From positions 244,090 to 308,089 of the forward strand of contig LUCM01000083.1 in assembly GCA_008360955.1 (NCBI GenBank): a stretch of 64,000 nt of DNA, read 5' to 3'. A program made the translations under genes and the position numbers. This document shows, one piece after another, positions 1-13,922 of this stretch (the first letter of the stretch is position 1; every line of letters starts with the position of its first letter). Source of the DNA: Fasciolopsis buskii. Lineage: Eukaryota > Platyhelminthes > Trematoda > Plagiorchiida > Fasciolidae. The notes beneath the pieces are model-generated. The model did no database searches. It saw only the letters and a list, made by a program, of their open reading frames with translations, and was not told where the DNA came from.

Positions 1-3000
1 TCCGAGGGAACTTTAACTGCTGGCTGATCGCCAATGATCAGCAAGTTGGAACGCATGCATGCGAGCTTCACCGGCCACTCTGGTGATCGACGAACAAGCG
101 ATTTGGACCACGCCCAGTTTCGAGGTCATGTCTACCGATTTTTATTAATGCGGCAGTGGGCCTTAGACAAGATACGATACAGCCCCCTCACATTACAAGT
201 GGTTCAAAGAAGTAGTCGAAAAATAAATCCCTACGTGAGACGTAGTAGAGCTACTCGAGATTATAATCCGCGCGTGGCGCCCAAATAAAGTACGAAGAAA
301 CACACAGAAAAGTTCCGCAAATATGCGCTACCGTTTGGCAAATCGAATCACTTGGAATTTGGTAAATAACGGGAAAATAGGAGCTTCGCTACTCCTAGTG
401 AGATTTTACTCCGCTTACAATTCAAGTTTGTGTTGGTCGAATACAAGGTGTTGGACGAATTAAATGAAATTCGTCACAAAAGTTTGCCGAGGTAAGTTGT
501 TAAGCCTAAATAACACTATCCCTTCGGTCGCGAAATACGAACCAGCACACAAACGACAAATGAAACCCCGTCTTCAAAGATCACGAATGCGTGCAGGCCC
601 GTCGTAAAATTCAACAGACGTTCGTGCCATCGGTCCTGTTGTCATGTTATATTCACGTGCGCATCCCTATATAAATCGCCTCGTTTCATTGTTGTTTCAA
701 CGCTTACTCGACAACATATACACGCGTGCGAGCCATCATTCAATGGATTGGATCCATCTGACACTGTACAGTACCGGGGGTTACAGCAATAGAGGTAGTG
801 GCCATTTTTGCTGTTCCATTGTTTATTCAAGTTTTATCATTCCAATCACGGACGCGGCTGTGTTGTCCAAACCGGGCCCTACACTACACGTAGATGGATG
901 GATGGATGGTGTTCAAAAGCGTTAGATTATAGTTGTGGTAGTGTTAACACAAATGGGTACACACGGATACATACGTACATACGTGTTTCAATCTGCTCCG
1001 ATTACCCATTCACCTACCATCCCAAAAAATAGACAGACTGTTCACAAACACACAAACACATACGCACACGAATAATTTCAGGTCAAAGTTCATGTAAATG
1101 AGATAAGACAGATTGTGTCCCTAACTTCGGAGGACTGTTCTCGTAGGGCGTGTCGCGACTAACAAGCACTTCTTCAATGATAAGAGTGGTCATAGCATTA
1201 TGCGGAATAAACAATAGCTGCAAAACGGCGAAGTATTGAAATGCGTTTCCCTGCCACATTCTGGTTACTTTCACCGATTGCCATACTGTGCGTGCTAAAT
1301 TGCCAATACGTACATGGTCTCCTCCCCAGACCAAAGTGAAGTTCAATCTTTATGGTAATAGGGGGTGGGAACACCGGTACGATATAGAAAAATTTCCTTA
1401 GGTCCATGTGGTAGTGAACGTGGACAGGAATGAACTTGAAAAAACGCGAGTGGTGGAGATCGACGCGCACGTGCGCATTAGCTTGACCATAGTAAGTATC
1501 ACTCCGCCTATCGCAAGGAGTTAATTGATGGTGTTTTATGGTTATCGGATGTACGTTTGCCGGGGTGATGAGCGGAAGAAATAACGGTACTATACTTCAG
1601 CTGAGAACGGCGGTGGGAAGCGACACAGGTTGGACAGTCGGTGACAGACGTGCACTGCGACCCGTGACGGAGGTCGAAAGGTCACGTAGACCAAGACCAG
1701 TACAACTGGCTCTTAAATGTGAGCATGCATTGAGCTGCATTCCATTTGTCTATGTGCGTACGAATGCGTGCCCGTCAGCCTCCAATCACAGTATTGTGCA
1801 GCAGATCAACAAAATCGCGGAACAGAAGCGTCAAAAATAACCGAAAAGCGACACGCGGGGACAAATAAAAATCAACTTAACAAGCATGATTCACGGCGCG
1901 AAGACTGCTAACGAAGTCCACGGGGCTAGGTAGTGGTCAATCACTATTTCTATGACGGTATCTAAGCGGACAGATGAAAAGAAAACGTGAGCCACCTCGT
2001 TCGGTTGGAGTTTCAGTTGACTCCATACTGACAAACAGAACAAGTTCAAACGTAACACGGTATTAGCAATACTGACCAAACTATTGAAACGGACTGCGGA
2101 TCGATCCAGGACGACCGGTTAGTTTGGATCTCCTCCGTCTGTCTTACAGGTGGGATTGGGATTTTCACGAACCAAATATGATCGTGCACGTTAACACCTA
2201 TGTGCACAAATGGAAAATGGTGCTGATGTGTGCTGCAACGAGACGCACAAATGGAAAGATCAACCGCGTCGTGGGTGTCACTTTTTTGTCTCCTCATAAA
2301 ACTGAATTAAATTATTACCGTTCCTAAACGAATTATCGGGCGGAACAGCGTTCGGGGAAATGTTTCAGGCGAACACTACTGATGATACGACCGGTGACGT
2401 CCAAATACTTTAAAGGGCTTTTGATGATAGCACCGTTTGTTATAAGCTATCAGTAATGAGTTAACTAGCGTGGATTCGAACTCTTGCATGAAAATATCAA
2501 ATGCGGAACACGCTGTCGCAATTAAGTAACGAACCTACATCACGACGGTTTTCCAACGAAGAGCATCCATGTCCAGCATCTCTCGCGGCCCAATTTTGTC
2601 AACTCATTCTTAGAAACTTTACTCCTTTCAAATAACTAACCATACTTTTTGAAATCATTTACCATTTATCACTCAAAGATTGCATACTACGTTCAAAAAC
2701 TGTGCACAACTGGAATTGGGTGATTCATCAATGCAAAAAAACGCTCGAGCTAATGAACAATAATAATCACATACATTTATCATCTTGGTGTCACGCATTT
2801 CAAATACGTTTAAACACTCATTTGCTAACAATCTGAGGTGTAAAGAAGCATCAGCAAACACTATGGATGCATTTGCGGGTTTCCTTTAGTATATGCGTTT
2901 GTAGACTGTAATAAGTTCAGTTAAACGTGAACCACCTGGGTTGTTTACGTAAACGCAACTGAACATGAGAATGAAATCCCAGTGGAGCATGAAGGAGGGG

Positions 3001-4500
3001 TCTTTAGACTTACCCTAGTCTAAATTAGTAAAAGATAACAAGCTCACCTGTCTAACAGAAACTTATTTTATCGGCCATCCTACCCACGTTTATGCCTGTA
3101 TGTATAGGCCGATGATAATCATTAACTAGTCAGAGCATTTTGCGCCAAACGGGGCTAATAATCATAGTCAGTCAGGTATGATGACATTTTCCTTTAGGAA
3201 GGATATTGAATTACAAAGTTGACCTTATGTCAAGGTCACTCAAGTGTGCTACATTAATCGCTTGCGCTTGTAGTGTGCGAGAACCAGTAACATCTTTTGA
3301 TATCATACATGTAAATGAACAGATTAGAAAATCTTGTTCGAGTTAAATGCATGCGTTTAAACTTTTCCAGCATTTGAAACTAAACAAGGCCATCTCATTT
3401 GCACCGTATCAAACTAACTAACTATGGCAAGAGCACGTCAGCCATGGCAGAAATCAATAACATCCGAAAGTGAACACAAACTTAATTCTATTTAGGTTGA
3501 AATTTTACGACAGAAGTTCTTTTCTCTAATCCTGACGTGGGCTGTTACCGATACCCAATGAGCCAGTGTCCAGACAGACTCGAGTAATATATAAACGTTC
3601 CGAGTGTCACCGGATACGGAGTATGGATTAATCACGCAATAAAGTTGGAAATACCGTTAGCCTAAGTAACGGTAATAAACGTTGTGTCGTATTCCAGCGA
3701 TCCGTTAATTTTAATGTTGAATGCATGACATGCGGTGGCCTGAAAAAAGGTCACGATAGAAAGTTCCGGAAGGGAACACTTCGGAAAAGGTGTCCTACTT
3801 TCTTATCCCTGTCCGAGTTGTTTACTTTTACATGAACAAAATGAGAAAAATTTTACAAACGGATCAAAAAAAAATCTAGTGCCTACAGGGGACGTTTTGT
3901 CGTTATGATGACGGGGAACATTCTACTTTGATTCCATGAAAGCAGACATTATGACGAAACGAGAATGTTCTTGAAAGAACCTCTGTGCTTCAGTCTGGCA
4001 AAATTTAGCAAAACTCGTTATCCTGAGTAGAGTGGTCTTCTTTCAGTCTGACTCGAATCGGTTCGACGCACACTTGGGTCCAGGATATGCTTCGTATAAA
4101 AACGCCAACATTTTTTTATTTCCTGACCTGATCAAAATTCTTGGACGGTACACCACAAGTGGCTGGCCCATTGATTGCCACTGCTCATGAGTGCTAGATA
4201 ACTGAAAATATATGCGCCAATTTGTTGGGACTTAACCTCTCTCCGCACTTCCTAACGGAGTCGTAATGCGTCATGGTCCTATGGTGGCTAGAATGAGATA
4301 TGGATTAAATTTTTAGGCTATCTGGTCTCTCGATAACTCCATAGTTTGCGCCTTACTATCGTAAACATTTACCAGTTCTCGGTGAATATAAAGAACATAA
4401 ATTCTAGTAGTTGTATCTTTAAACTGTTGCTTATAGCGACGGAAAATGCTCATATGAGGGTTGTTCTAAAAATTCCGTCAGGACTTGAGAGTTTCGTAAC
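1..4500. other. Noncoding stretch, nothing recognised
   Basis: Both strands were read. There is a short GATG run near 893-909 and CA-rich text near 1041-1070. The frames that stay open (at most about 100 codons) show no known domain, and no exon with flanking splice sites and a recognisable motif was found. It may be a later E78 intron or the region downstream of the gene. Confidence 0.6.
893..909 (+). repeat. GATG microsatellite
   Basis: Four tandem gatg units. Confidence 0.7.
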
Positions 4501-5430
4501 GTGATTTTACAAAAGTTTATGAAAAGATCATTAAGTTTGCCTTGAAATTCTGAACAAATTGTAGGATAGTACTGATAGTAATCGGTACTTCCCAAAGGAT
4601 CCACAATCGAGAAGTAACTGGCGGCGGCAGGTTCTGAAGTTCACGACGATGACAACTGTTCGAGCACTGCAGGATCTCAATAAATCTGTTAGATCCTGGT
4701 CGCTCGAAAGATCGAAAAATGAGAGGAAAGCGAATCAGATGACCGAACACTAGTCGGTTTTATTTGGGAATTAATCGAACAAACTTCATTTGTCCACGAA
4801 TTTAGTGGCAATCGAACTACTAAAAAGGTCAATTTGACACCTAGGCAATTACCCGTACAATAGACTGGACAAACCATGCCAAGTAATAGTCCTGTGAAAA
4901 TGAAAACAAATCAGGACTCTTCTGGAGCCGAGCGAAAAAAAACTTATATCGATCACTGTAACTAAACTTCTATTTCTATTCTTCCGTATTAAATACTACA
5001 AGAATAGAGTAGTTTTCAACTCTCAAGCCAGTGGACATACTGAGATATTATTTTTAAAAGATGCTACTTACAAAGCCACATTTGGAAGGGATCGCTAAAG
5101 AAGAAATTTCGTGAATTGGAGAATATTCCGTCGAATTGAGTGAAAAAACGCACAATGCACTCGGAGTTAAGTGGACCACACCAATCGCGTTACCACACCG
5201 TTGGGACTGTATTTAGAGTTACAAAAATTCAGATAGGGAAAATGTAGGAATTTTCCAAGTCCACAATCAGTGATTTCTCAGGAGTATCTCATCGATCGCT
5301 GCTGTTGTACAGAGTCTGCACGGTGTTTGACTCATAACCATTCGCCTAAATGCTCGGGTCTCACTTGTCCCTCGGCAGGTATCTGTGACACTGGAGACGA
5401 CGTCTGATAGAAAGCTCGATGAAACAACGG

Positions 5431-5490
5431 GCCAGCGGCGGTCAGACGGTTGACGTCTAGTGTTCGAATCCTCCCATCAGTGGTCACTTC
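5431..5490 (+). repeat. tRNA-like repeat fragment, copy related to 44.9 kb
   Basis: The text cagcggcggtcagacggttgacgtc, followed by gttcgaatcctcc, carries a box B. It shares a core (cagcggc, ggtcag, cggtt, acgtc) with the fragment at 44871-44920, where the core reads ggtcaggcggttaacgtc. The two are best read as decayed members of one tRNA-derived SINE family. Confidence 0.38.
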
Positions 5491-5720
5491 TTCATTCCAA
5501 CATGGCTATTCATCAACGACCCACATCGACAACAATACTGTAAAACCGCTGCGAAGAAACGCGACCTCTCTTTGGAGTGTACTACCGAACAGTCGTCATC
5601 TCTTCGAGGAAAATCTGATATCTTGGTTCCGATTTTGACTATAACGTTGATTGATCCTCCTCAGAAGAGAAAAAACTGGCCGGTTCCGACATTGTTAGTG
5701 CCGAGATTAACCATCACCAA

Positions 5721-5772
<52 letters not shown>
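5721..5772 (+). repeat. ATT trinucleotide microsatellite
   Basis: About 17 uninterrupted att units; it produces artificial poly-Leu and poly-Asn frames on the two strands. Confidence 0.97.
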
Positions 5773-6570
5773 GAACCGTTGTTGCTTTGTAGTACGGTAT
5801 TATGGCTCTTCTGTGCTGAGCTGAACATTGATACCGAGTGATAATTTGTTGCACAAAACTTTGTTCCGCTTTGTTCACACCCGTAACGGAACTGAGCGTT
5901 CGATTTCACAAACTAGGAAGACCAAAATGGAACCGTCACGGAAACAAATCTGGGAACTGGCAACAACCGTTTGGTTATCTTGACGACAGGCAAAAATACT
6001 ACGGGGCGATGTTTGTCAGGACAAAGACAGTCGAGTGCGAGTTGTCATGTTTTGAATGATTCAAGCACATAATCTATTCTGCAGATGAGAAAAGGTCCGA
6101 TGACAAGATTTGTCACCATCGCATCGGTATGTCCAATCAACTGAACGAAACAGATACATATACAACCTCTTACATTTCGTGAAAAATGTAATTAGGTCGT
6201 GAAATGATGGAAAAAACATTCATTCGTAATTGGATTTATATCCAATAACAATTGAGAGATAAAAAAGTGATAAAGGTGATAATTTCCAGTTCATTAAAAC
6301 AAATTTATTTTCAAATTCAAACTTTCACGCTACTTATAAGCTACCGATATATTGCTGAGCACCGAGGTAAACAAACAATATCGATTGAACAAATTTAAAC
6401 AAAACTCTGCAGAAATTTTTTTGCCCAAAGTGTGACCAGTTAACCGGAATTTTGTAACTGTTTTTTATGGATGTTGAACGTGTTTCACGGAAACAGAACG
6501 AACAACTGCATCAAACAAATGAATCAAAACAGATTTTCTGTCCAAGTGCAAAAGACTAGGAAAGAGACAG

Positions 6571-6592
6571 ACACACACACACACACACACAC
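6571..6592 (+). repeat. AC microsatellite
   Basis: Eleven ac units. Confidence 0.95.
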
Positions 6593-9500
6593 GCAGAGCG
6601 ATGGTTAAAAACAGTCACAATGGTGTTCGTTCGTGAATTGTCTCTAGCGGACATGTTCTTATTCGGTTGTAACTTAGGGAATAGAAACTATTCGGATCTA
6701 TTTGTATTGTTTCCGAGTTTGGTGTGCAACGCGAGCAACAACAAAACCATTTTGCTAAGAAAAAATGTCGGTGTTTTTCATTTCAACAGGGCAATTATTT
6801 TAATAAATCGGTTGAACGCACATGTTGGGCATTGTTCAACTACAACAACTCTTCATCCTTTTTTGTGAACCTGAGTGTCCATTGTCGACGGCAACCTAAC
6901 TGTACTTTTCATATATTCAGTTGCGGACACCGATGATTCCATGACAACCCCGGATAAAGCAACCAAAATGAGTACAGTGCAGTGCATGTCTGATTAAAGG
7001 GTTACTCGTGCTTAACATCGTCTGTGAAGTGGGCGGTTCGAGTATCGGAAGCACTAACCAGCTGTAAGGTTTGTACGATAGTTAGAACAGTCGGATCAAC
7101 AGGACGTACTGACACATCATCAAATCATGTCAAGAAAATGGCGAGACTGGTGACATGCAGTAAGCAAAATCGAGTTTACTATGAAACCGAGTTTACCGTT
7201 CAATGCAAAATCGCGTACCCCTGATTGGCTTGGATGTCGATCGATGCAGTTGATTGTACCTAGGCGTCTAAACTTTGTCAGGAAGCTTGTGTGTAGACGC
7301 AAACTTGCATTGATTCTTGTGACGCGGGTTGTACACATTAAACACGGGGTAAAAGTGATCTGTATTGTCACAAGAAGCGACAATCGAAGAAATCAAAATA
7401 GCAGAACACGTGGAACCATCTTGAAGATTCACTTTCAAATCTGGAATGTTCATTCTGCGAGGCTAACTGTGTACTCTGACTTCTTGGTAGTGATGTGCCT
7501 ATGCTCACCATGCTTACCGTTTCATTCGTTGCCCCGGTTCGATTACTCCAGCAGTGGGATCAGTTTATGCTTCCTCGTAAAATCGTTCCGAAGAACTGTA
7601 ATCCAATTGCTCAACCTCGATGGTACGAGCAGAGTTCACGATGGTCCGTTATAACACTTTCGACTGCCGAAGTGACATGTGCACTTTTCAAATTCGGGTG
7701 TCTTTTATCTACTTGGAATTCCGCTACACCGTGTCAACTTGTCATTAGGACTGCTGCGAAATAGTTTCTTCTTCATCCGGGCCTATTCGGCTGACACAAT
7801 TGGCTAGTTTAACCAAGTCCTGTCATACCAACAATCATACCATGTTAATCTCTTTTACTGCATTGCTCATGACTAATTCTAAAAATTTCGCTTTGAAACT
7901 GTTGACGATCTATTCCTACCGAAAGTCAGTGGCCCGAGAGCCTGTCATATCAAATTAACCATGTCTCATTTTACTTTCTCGAACAACTGTCACGGGGTGC
8001 CACCTCTGGTCATCTTTCAAGTATCGATCACCACTTGCCGATGGTTGGTTTTCTAAGATCCTGCTGATTCCGCGATCTATTGACGGCTCACACAGTTTCC
8101 CGTTTTTCAGCCCTAAGATTCCCATGCTCGTAGACTAAGCGATAAAAAAACGCTTCTTAGCTGCTACGATGAAAGTATCATCTCCGGCAGTGTTCGGCAA
8201 AAGAGAGCCAGCTACCTACAAGCGTAGTGGCCGAGTGCGCACATCTGACTGCATTCGACTTGCTTACAATGCGTGCATATCGAGACTCCACGTCCTCTTT
8301 CTCGGGTTTCATGTCTCACACCTACGAGAAGTGGCAAAGTTGAGTTGGCTACCTCACTACCATTAAGCATCTAAACAGCCCAACGGTCGTTCGGCTACTT
8401 CTACCCATCCAATTAGGGAAAACTCTGGACGATTTATACACTCAAACTCACACTAGATGGAAGTAAAGCAAAGACCGAGAGGCTCGGCATGTATGCACGA
8501 CAAAATACAACCGATATTTTACTTCCATTTTAACCCGGCATGCTGAGCTCAACCGGAATTCCTCAATACCGACAGATACGGAATGGACTTCCCATCAACT
8601 GGACCCAGTGGGGCAACTTTCCACGTGAACTAGGAATTACTTTATCATTCGGAAGAGACCAAAACAAAAGAACCGGTAAACAACGATGCCAGCCACGGCT
8701 CAAGGTATTACAGTAGGGAAGATCGATCTTACTGCATAACGAATCGTTATGAGACGCAAGTCACTGTGATGTCAGTCTGGAAACTTAGCCCTTGATACGT
8801 GCACGGGAAAATGGGACTTTCGTAGCACGAGTCAGCAGGATGGGTGTCGGAATTAACATTCTAAAGATTTGATCTGAACACGGATTGGGTAGTCAAAGAT
8901 TCAATCCCGAACCATGCGGAATTTCATCGACTTCTTCCGCCCAATTTTACCCAAGCAACAAAACTAACATTTCTTTCGCCACACTGTTTACTGAGAGGCA
9001 TAAATTTCAGAAGTGGAGGAAGAAAAAAACACGTTGCAAATATCCTCAATTAAGTCCAACGTTTTCAGTCATCGGAGTTCGACTGGAGTGATTGCGCTTC
9101 GATAGCGCACTACTCTGAGGGCAAACACCGCACGAACTGGTTGGAACGGAATTCCTGAGGAGGTCCGCATGAAAAACGTCCGATCCCTATAAGATGTGTG
9201 AAATATTCGAAATCTCACTACAACTTCGCATCCAATTCACTCTGTTAGCTAATTTCCAATGCAACATAGAAAGTTCCGTTGACCGAGACATGTTTACTTT
9301 TAGTAAATCCAATTACGAAAATGTGGCACATTTTTCGCGGTCACCCTCTGCATCAGAAACGGAAGTGCAACTGTTAAAATGTACAGTAAGCGATCAGAAG
9401 TTGCTGGTAGCTCCTGGTGCCACGCCAAACAAATAGGCCTCTCCCTGGAGAAGACGTAACTCCGATCCAGCATTACGTATTCAACCATGGTTAATGTAGA

Positions 9501-9752
9501 CCTCATCCTAAAGTAAAATACAGACGGTTTTTTGTACATTACCTGGAGTAATTAGCCAACTTGAATCTAATAAGTACGATTAAACATGACTTGGGGGGGA
9601 CCAACCGAACCACCTATGATAATTACGACTTCTAATCGCTTGTTTGTGTGGATACAGAGAGGTTTAATATACGCGAAATCCGTCTCATTCCTACTGGCTT
9701 TGTTTCTAGCAGATGGTGGATGAAGTAAGGAAAGGGTTCATTACTGGCACAC

Positions 9753-9772
9753 GTGTGTGTGTGTGTGTGTGT
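9753..9772 (+). repeat. GT microsatellite
   Basis: Ten gt units. Confidence 0.95.
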
Positions 9773-9925
9773 CTGACTTTAGCAACAGCACACTAAGAAC
9801 GAATTCCGCAGCTTGTTCTTGCTTCCATACTCATTTGCTTAGAATTCGGTAGAATAGCGTCTCAGAAACAACTTGTGTGCGTACGCGCAGGCACATGCGC
9901 GCTGCTTTTACCGTCGCCGATCCAT

Positions 9926-10116
9926 TCTTACACTGCTGTTTTGGTCGATGGTGTCGGGCTTTGACGGTCTGATCCTTGGGGCCGGTAAGATGAAATTTTT
10001 CGGAAGTAATTGAAGCACGATGGATGCGAAAAATACTATGATCACTTCAAAGAACAACACGAAGAATCTGGGCTCGACGATCACATGATGCGCCGCAAAC
10101 CCCCACATTATCGGAG
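9926..10116 (-). other. Weak candidate exon with one hydrophobic segment
   Basis: The minus strand reads gaattcgaccag, a possible acceptor, then about 63 codons, then AGT|gtaaga, a good donor. The encoded segment contains MWGFAAHHVIVEP, a hydrophobic stretch RFFVLFFEVIIVFFASIVLQ that could span a membrane, and LPAPRIRPSKPD. I do not recognise a family, and it is not part of a nuclear-receptor ligand-binding domain. The pyrimidine tract before the acceptor is mediocre. It could be an exon of another minus-strand gene or simply a chance open frame. Confidence 0.22.
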
Positions 10117-10753
10117 TGCCCTGGTCGAATTCCAAGTTGAAAAGTCATGAGGAAACAAGTACCTGAAATCGGTCACGATAAACGGGTGCGACGGGGTTAC
10201 AGCTAGCGCATTTCACGCTGCGAATTCCGGAGCACAGAAACAGTAACAGTGTAATAGTTCTTCGTCGTGGTGATTACACCCGAGTGATACTCTACATCAC
10301 AAGGTGACCCGTAGAAAACTAGGGACTGTGAAAAGCAAATGGTCGATGGCAGACGGAATTAACTGTAGGACCACAGAATACTAAGTCCATAACGTCGAAC
10401 GTTTGGCATCGGTCACCTCAAAAACGGAATGGCCTCACCGTAATCATCAACTACAAATGGGGAAACAGCTAGCAGATGCAGTCTGAAAAGTCAAGCCTAC
10501 GGAGAAGGAGACAATTCCCGGTTGAGACCACTCATGGAGTTGTATGAACCCTAATGTGAAAAGTTTAGCTGACGGAACATGTCCACAATTGTTTCCATCC
10601 AATAGTTAAGCGAATGCATATGATACAATTTCACAACTGGCACTGATGTTGGTTTTCAAATTCCCGGTTATGGCCAGTTATGATGCACACGGCAAAGATT
10701 GTGGGAAAAATGTGACTTTTTTTGTGAATGAAACGTTGTTGTATCGTGCCACA

Positions 10754-10855
10754 TTGTGCTGTGTTGTGTTGTGTTGTGTTGCGTTGTGATGTGATGTGCT
10801 GTGGCGTGGTGTGATGTGATGTGCTCTGCTGCGATATTGTAATGTGGTGCGGTGA
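10754..10855 (+). repeat. Degenerate TG-rich pentanucleotide tract
   Basis: Starts as near-perfect tgtgt/tgttg five-base units, then decays to gtgatgtgat and gtggcgtggt variants. The plus strand is almost free of A and C for 100 bases. Confidence 0.85.
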
Positions 10856-11201
10856 TTTTTGGTGTGGTGCTAGCCGAGGCGGACGAAAGGTTTATACGGT
10901 TAAAACTCGATGACGAAAGGAAGTACGCCGAGGTCAAGGATATTTGATTGGATTGATGAACAGACAGACAGGTGGCGACCACGAGTATCAGTCGATTCGA
11001 GGCGAAAGTGCGTCATACGTGTATGGCTCGTTTATTCACTTTTCGTGAGAGCAGGCAGGCGGGCATACATAAACAAGGCCTCGAGTCGCACTAACAACAA
11101 GTTGTGAAATCAACCGCGTCTGACAAACCGACAAACAAATAGGCAGATACACAGAACAACAGTTCACGCACTGACTACTATTCGATACGAACATGAATAT
11201 T

Positions 11202-11238
11202 CACACACGCACACCCACACAGGCACACACACACACAC
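11202..11238 (+). repeat. CA-rich microsatellite
   Basis: Interrupted cacaca runs ending in eight ac units. Confidence 0.9.
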
Positions 11239-11297
11239 GTAATCGTGTTAGGCAAAGAAATCACATAGACAGTCTTGAAAAACACCATGGATGATGA

Positions 11298-11299
<2 letters not shown>

Positions 11300-11346
<47 letters not shown>

Positions 11347-11367
11347 TATATATATATAGATATATAC
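11300..11367 (+). repeat. TA microsatellite
   Basis: About 34 ta units with two gata interruptions; frames through it read as alternating Tyr-Ile. Confidence 0.95.
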
Positions 11368-13896
11368 GTCCGATCGATTGCACAAGTGTGTGGCAACAGG
11401 AAGCACCTCTGATTCGTGGCAAATTAGCATGGCTCATGTCACCCTGGGCCTTATCAATATTACTGCTACCGCAACCATTCGAAACGAGTAACAGATAGAA
11501 GGAAAATACAATTCGATTTGTACAGTCATAATTTTGTGGACAAGTTTGGTCATGTATGGACTGAAAACGAGTTGACGTCCTCGGCAGATATTTGCAATCG
11601 AATGTCTTTTCTATCAGTCGATCACCACGACAATTGTGCAAGATTTTTTTATTTTTCAGAATACCGGAACGCACATGATTCTGATCAAATTAAAGACACG
11701 GAAATATGAAGCATTAGTTTTCTGACTCTTGACTAAACAAAACGAGTGCACAATGTACTCGGTGGGCTTGTACCTAAATACGCCGCCTACCATGACAATT
11801 TTGTGTGCAGTCATCACTTGGTGACCGAAGGACCATCAGGCCAGTCGACTTCGGCTGACGTTAGGCAAGGAAGTCCACACCAGCGCCCACACGAGGTTGC
11901 TTGGACCGTGCTGGGTTAGGTCACGCCATCGATCGGTCCGTATGATATATTTCTCCCATTGTCGACCTGCCCTTCATTCTGTAACCATCTCTACCATCAT
12001 TCCACACTGTTTAACATACACGCAAGCGCCTATAGGCACACTGTCTGTGTTCTGCAAGCAGTCGGTCCGCTGGAGGAACGTTGGCCTTAACTATACGCTT
12101 GCGTATGGGCATATTGCCCAAAATGGCCATCCACCATCCACCAGTCAGTTAACCCGTTGGTTATCCTACCCTGGTTCTCCCCCTGCTAGTCCATTCAAAC
12201 AAGCGAACTATCGAGGAAAAACGACACCTAGCTAGCCCAACAGTCAGGCGAGTATCGGACCTGCGTCCTCAAAGACTGGCTGCCTTGTAGACTGAAACAT
12301 TACCAGCCTGCCCTTCTGATGGTTAACCTGGAAGCCAGACAACCGGCCAATCATAGAAGCATAGGGGTTGCCCAGGCCACGTGAAGCAATTGTCAGCTGC
12401 CCCTCTCTGAGAGGAGAAAGATAGATGAGGCGTGCATGCACGTGTCTCTAACTCAACCGCACCTCCCTGTGCCTCGTGATGGACTTGTGGCTTGGGATAT
12501 GCGCATCGTGAACGCGTGTGCCTAACGGCGCAAGGTCATTATGGGGTCACACAAGGACACTCTAATGCTCGCGTTGATGTGTGTCTGCATTGGTGTGCAC
12601 GAGTGTGCATTGGACCGCTGAGGAAGTGGAAACGTAAAAAAGTAGTTGGCCAACAGATATACACACAGTCATGTACACAATCGCTTCAGGGGAATAAAAG
12701 ACCAACGTGGGGCTGCAATAGCCTCGCTATGTGGCATACAAGCGCGAATCAATCCAACCAATGAGTTTGGCAAACCAACAATAGGTAATTAAACAATAGC
12801 AGTAAAACAGCCTTCGTGGGTCACGAAGCCAGGATGCATCACACGTACAAAAGATGATTTAACTTTATTGTTCAGGGCTTGAGCATGTAAGGAAGTAAGT
12901 CAACACAAAAAGATGAAGCGCTTAAAAGAAAAAAAAATACTGGAAATCGTCAAACTCGGTTGACGGACGGAGTCCCCTGATCCGCGAGTGCAAAAATATG
13001 ATATGAGAGAATTGTTCCAGCTGTGACGTCGTATTGACCATAACACAGTGAATGGCCAACCTTGGTTGCGAGTCGAAAGTTGACTCCGAATTCAACCAGT
13101 AGTTAATTTGTCGCGATCGAGGTCCTTCGCACGAGATTCTACATACGGCTCGCTGAAACACTTGATCAGCACGAATTCATGTGTACCAGTTTTTATCGAT
13201 TTAGAGATTGATTGTTGACCACCCGGAATGCAGACTCATAACTGATCATTTGGTGTTGATCGACACCAGTTAATAACTCAACCCGTCCCTAGCACGAAAT
13301 GAAGCGGGGGAATTCCGATACGGACAGTTTTTCACTCTCCTCTGTGTGCATTGTTTCTCTAGCCTAAGGTGTTTTGCTGTCATACGTGCGGCGTAAGTTT
13401 GTAAATGAAATTTCATTCGTATGCAGTCACACCAATGGGCAAACATTTTCTCAATCGAGACTACAGTAAGAAAAAGTACGAGGTTCAATGTGAACATGGA
13501 CAGGGGACTAACTATAAACGTGCCCATTCACGTAAAGACTGTGGCATTTTTATAATTCTGAAGAATTACCAAGCGTTCTGTCAGCATAATCTCTTGATTC
13601 AAACCTACCCACTCATTGTCATGTAGACAGCAGTCGAGGGACCAAGTGATTGAAGTGATAAGTGTCATTCGTTCAATGTTCTAATAACCCTTGGCGTGTA
13701 CCAGTGTGAGTGCAAACTATTCATGAATATTCCCAGCCTGTTACAATTTAATCCAGGAATTCAAGCTGACATGTACCAGGGACATATTTCGTTTTTCAAA
13801 CCGCCACCTTCAACAGTAGTTCGTGCGAATTTTGCCAAATAATCAGTTAAGTTCACCTCCAGGATTTGTCCTTCCGTTTCGTTAAGTCAAACTAAA

Positions 13897-13922
13897 TCAC
13901 ACACACACACACGCACACACAC
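13897..13922 (+). repeat. AC microsatellite
   Basis: ac units with one gc interruption. Confidence 0.93.

Larger units (their letters stand above)
4501..9900. other. Noncoding stretch with microsatellites and one tRNA-like fragment
   Basis: The only supportable elements are the ATT, AC and GT microsatellites and the tRNA-like fragment near 5.45 kb. The longest frame, 157 codons on the plus strand at 7181-7654, has no recognisable motif and is of a length expected by chance in a window this size. Confidence 0.6.

Noticed and set aside
2461..2500. ggattcgaac, an inverted box-B-like string
   Set aside because: No partner box A or tRNA-like folding around it.
5838..6059. GYLDD in a plus-strand frame, resembling an LTR-retrotransposon RT box
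   Set aside because: No other reverse-transcriptase motif nearby, and the following residues do not fit the family.
7181..7654. 157-codon plus-strand frame
   Set aside because: No recognisable motif, and a few frames of this length are expected by chance across six frames of 64 kb.
11248..11674. Minus-strand frames with long Tyr-Ile runs
   Set aside because: They are translations of the TA microsatellite.
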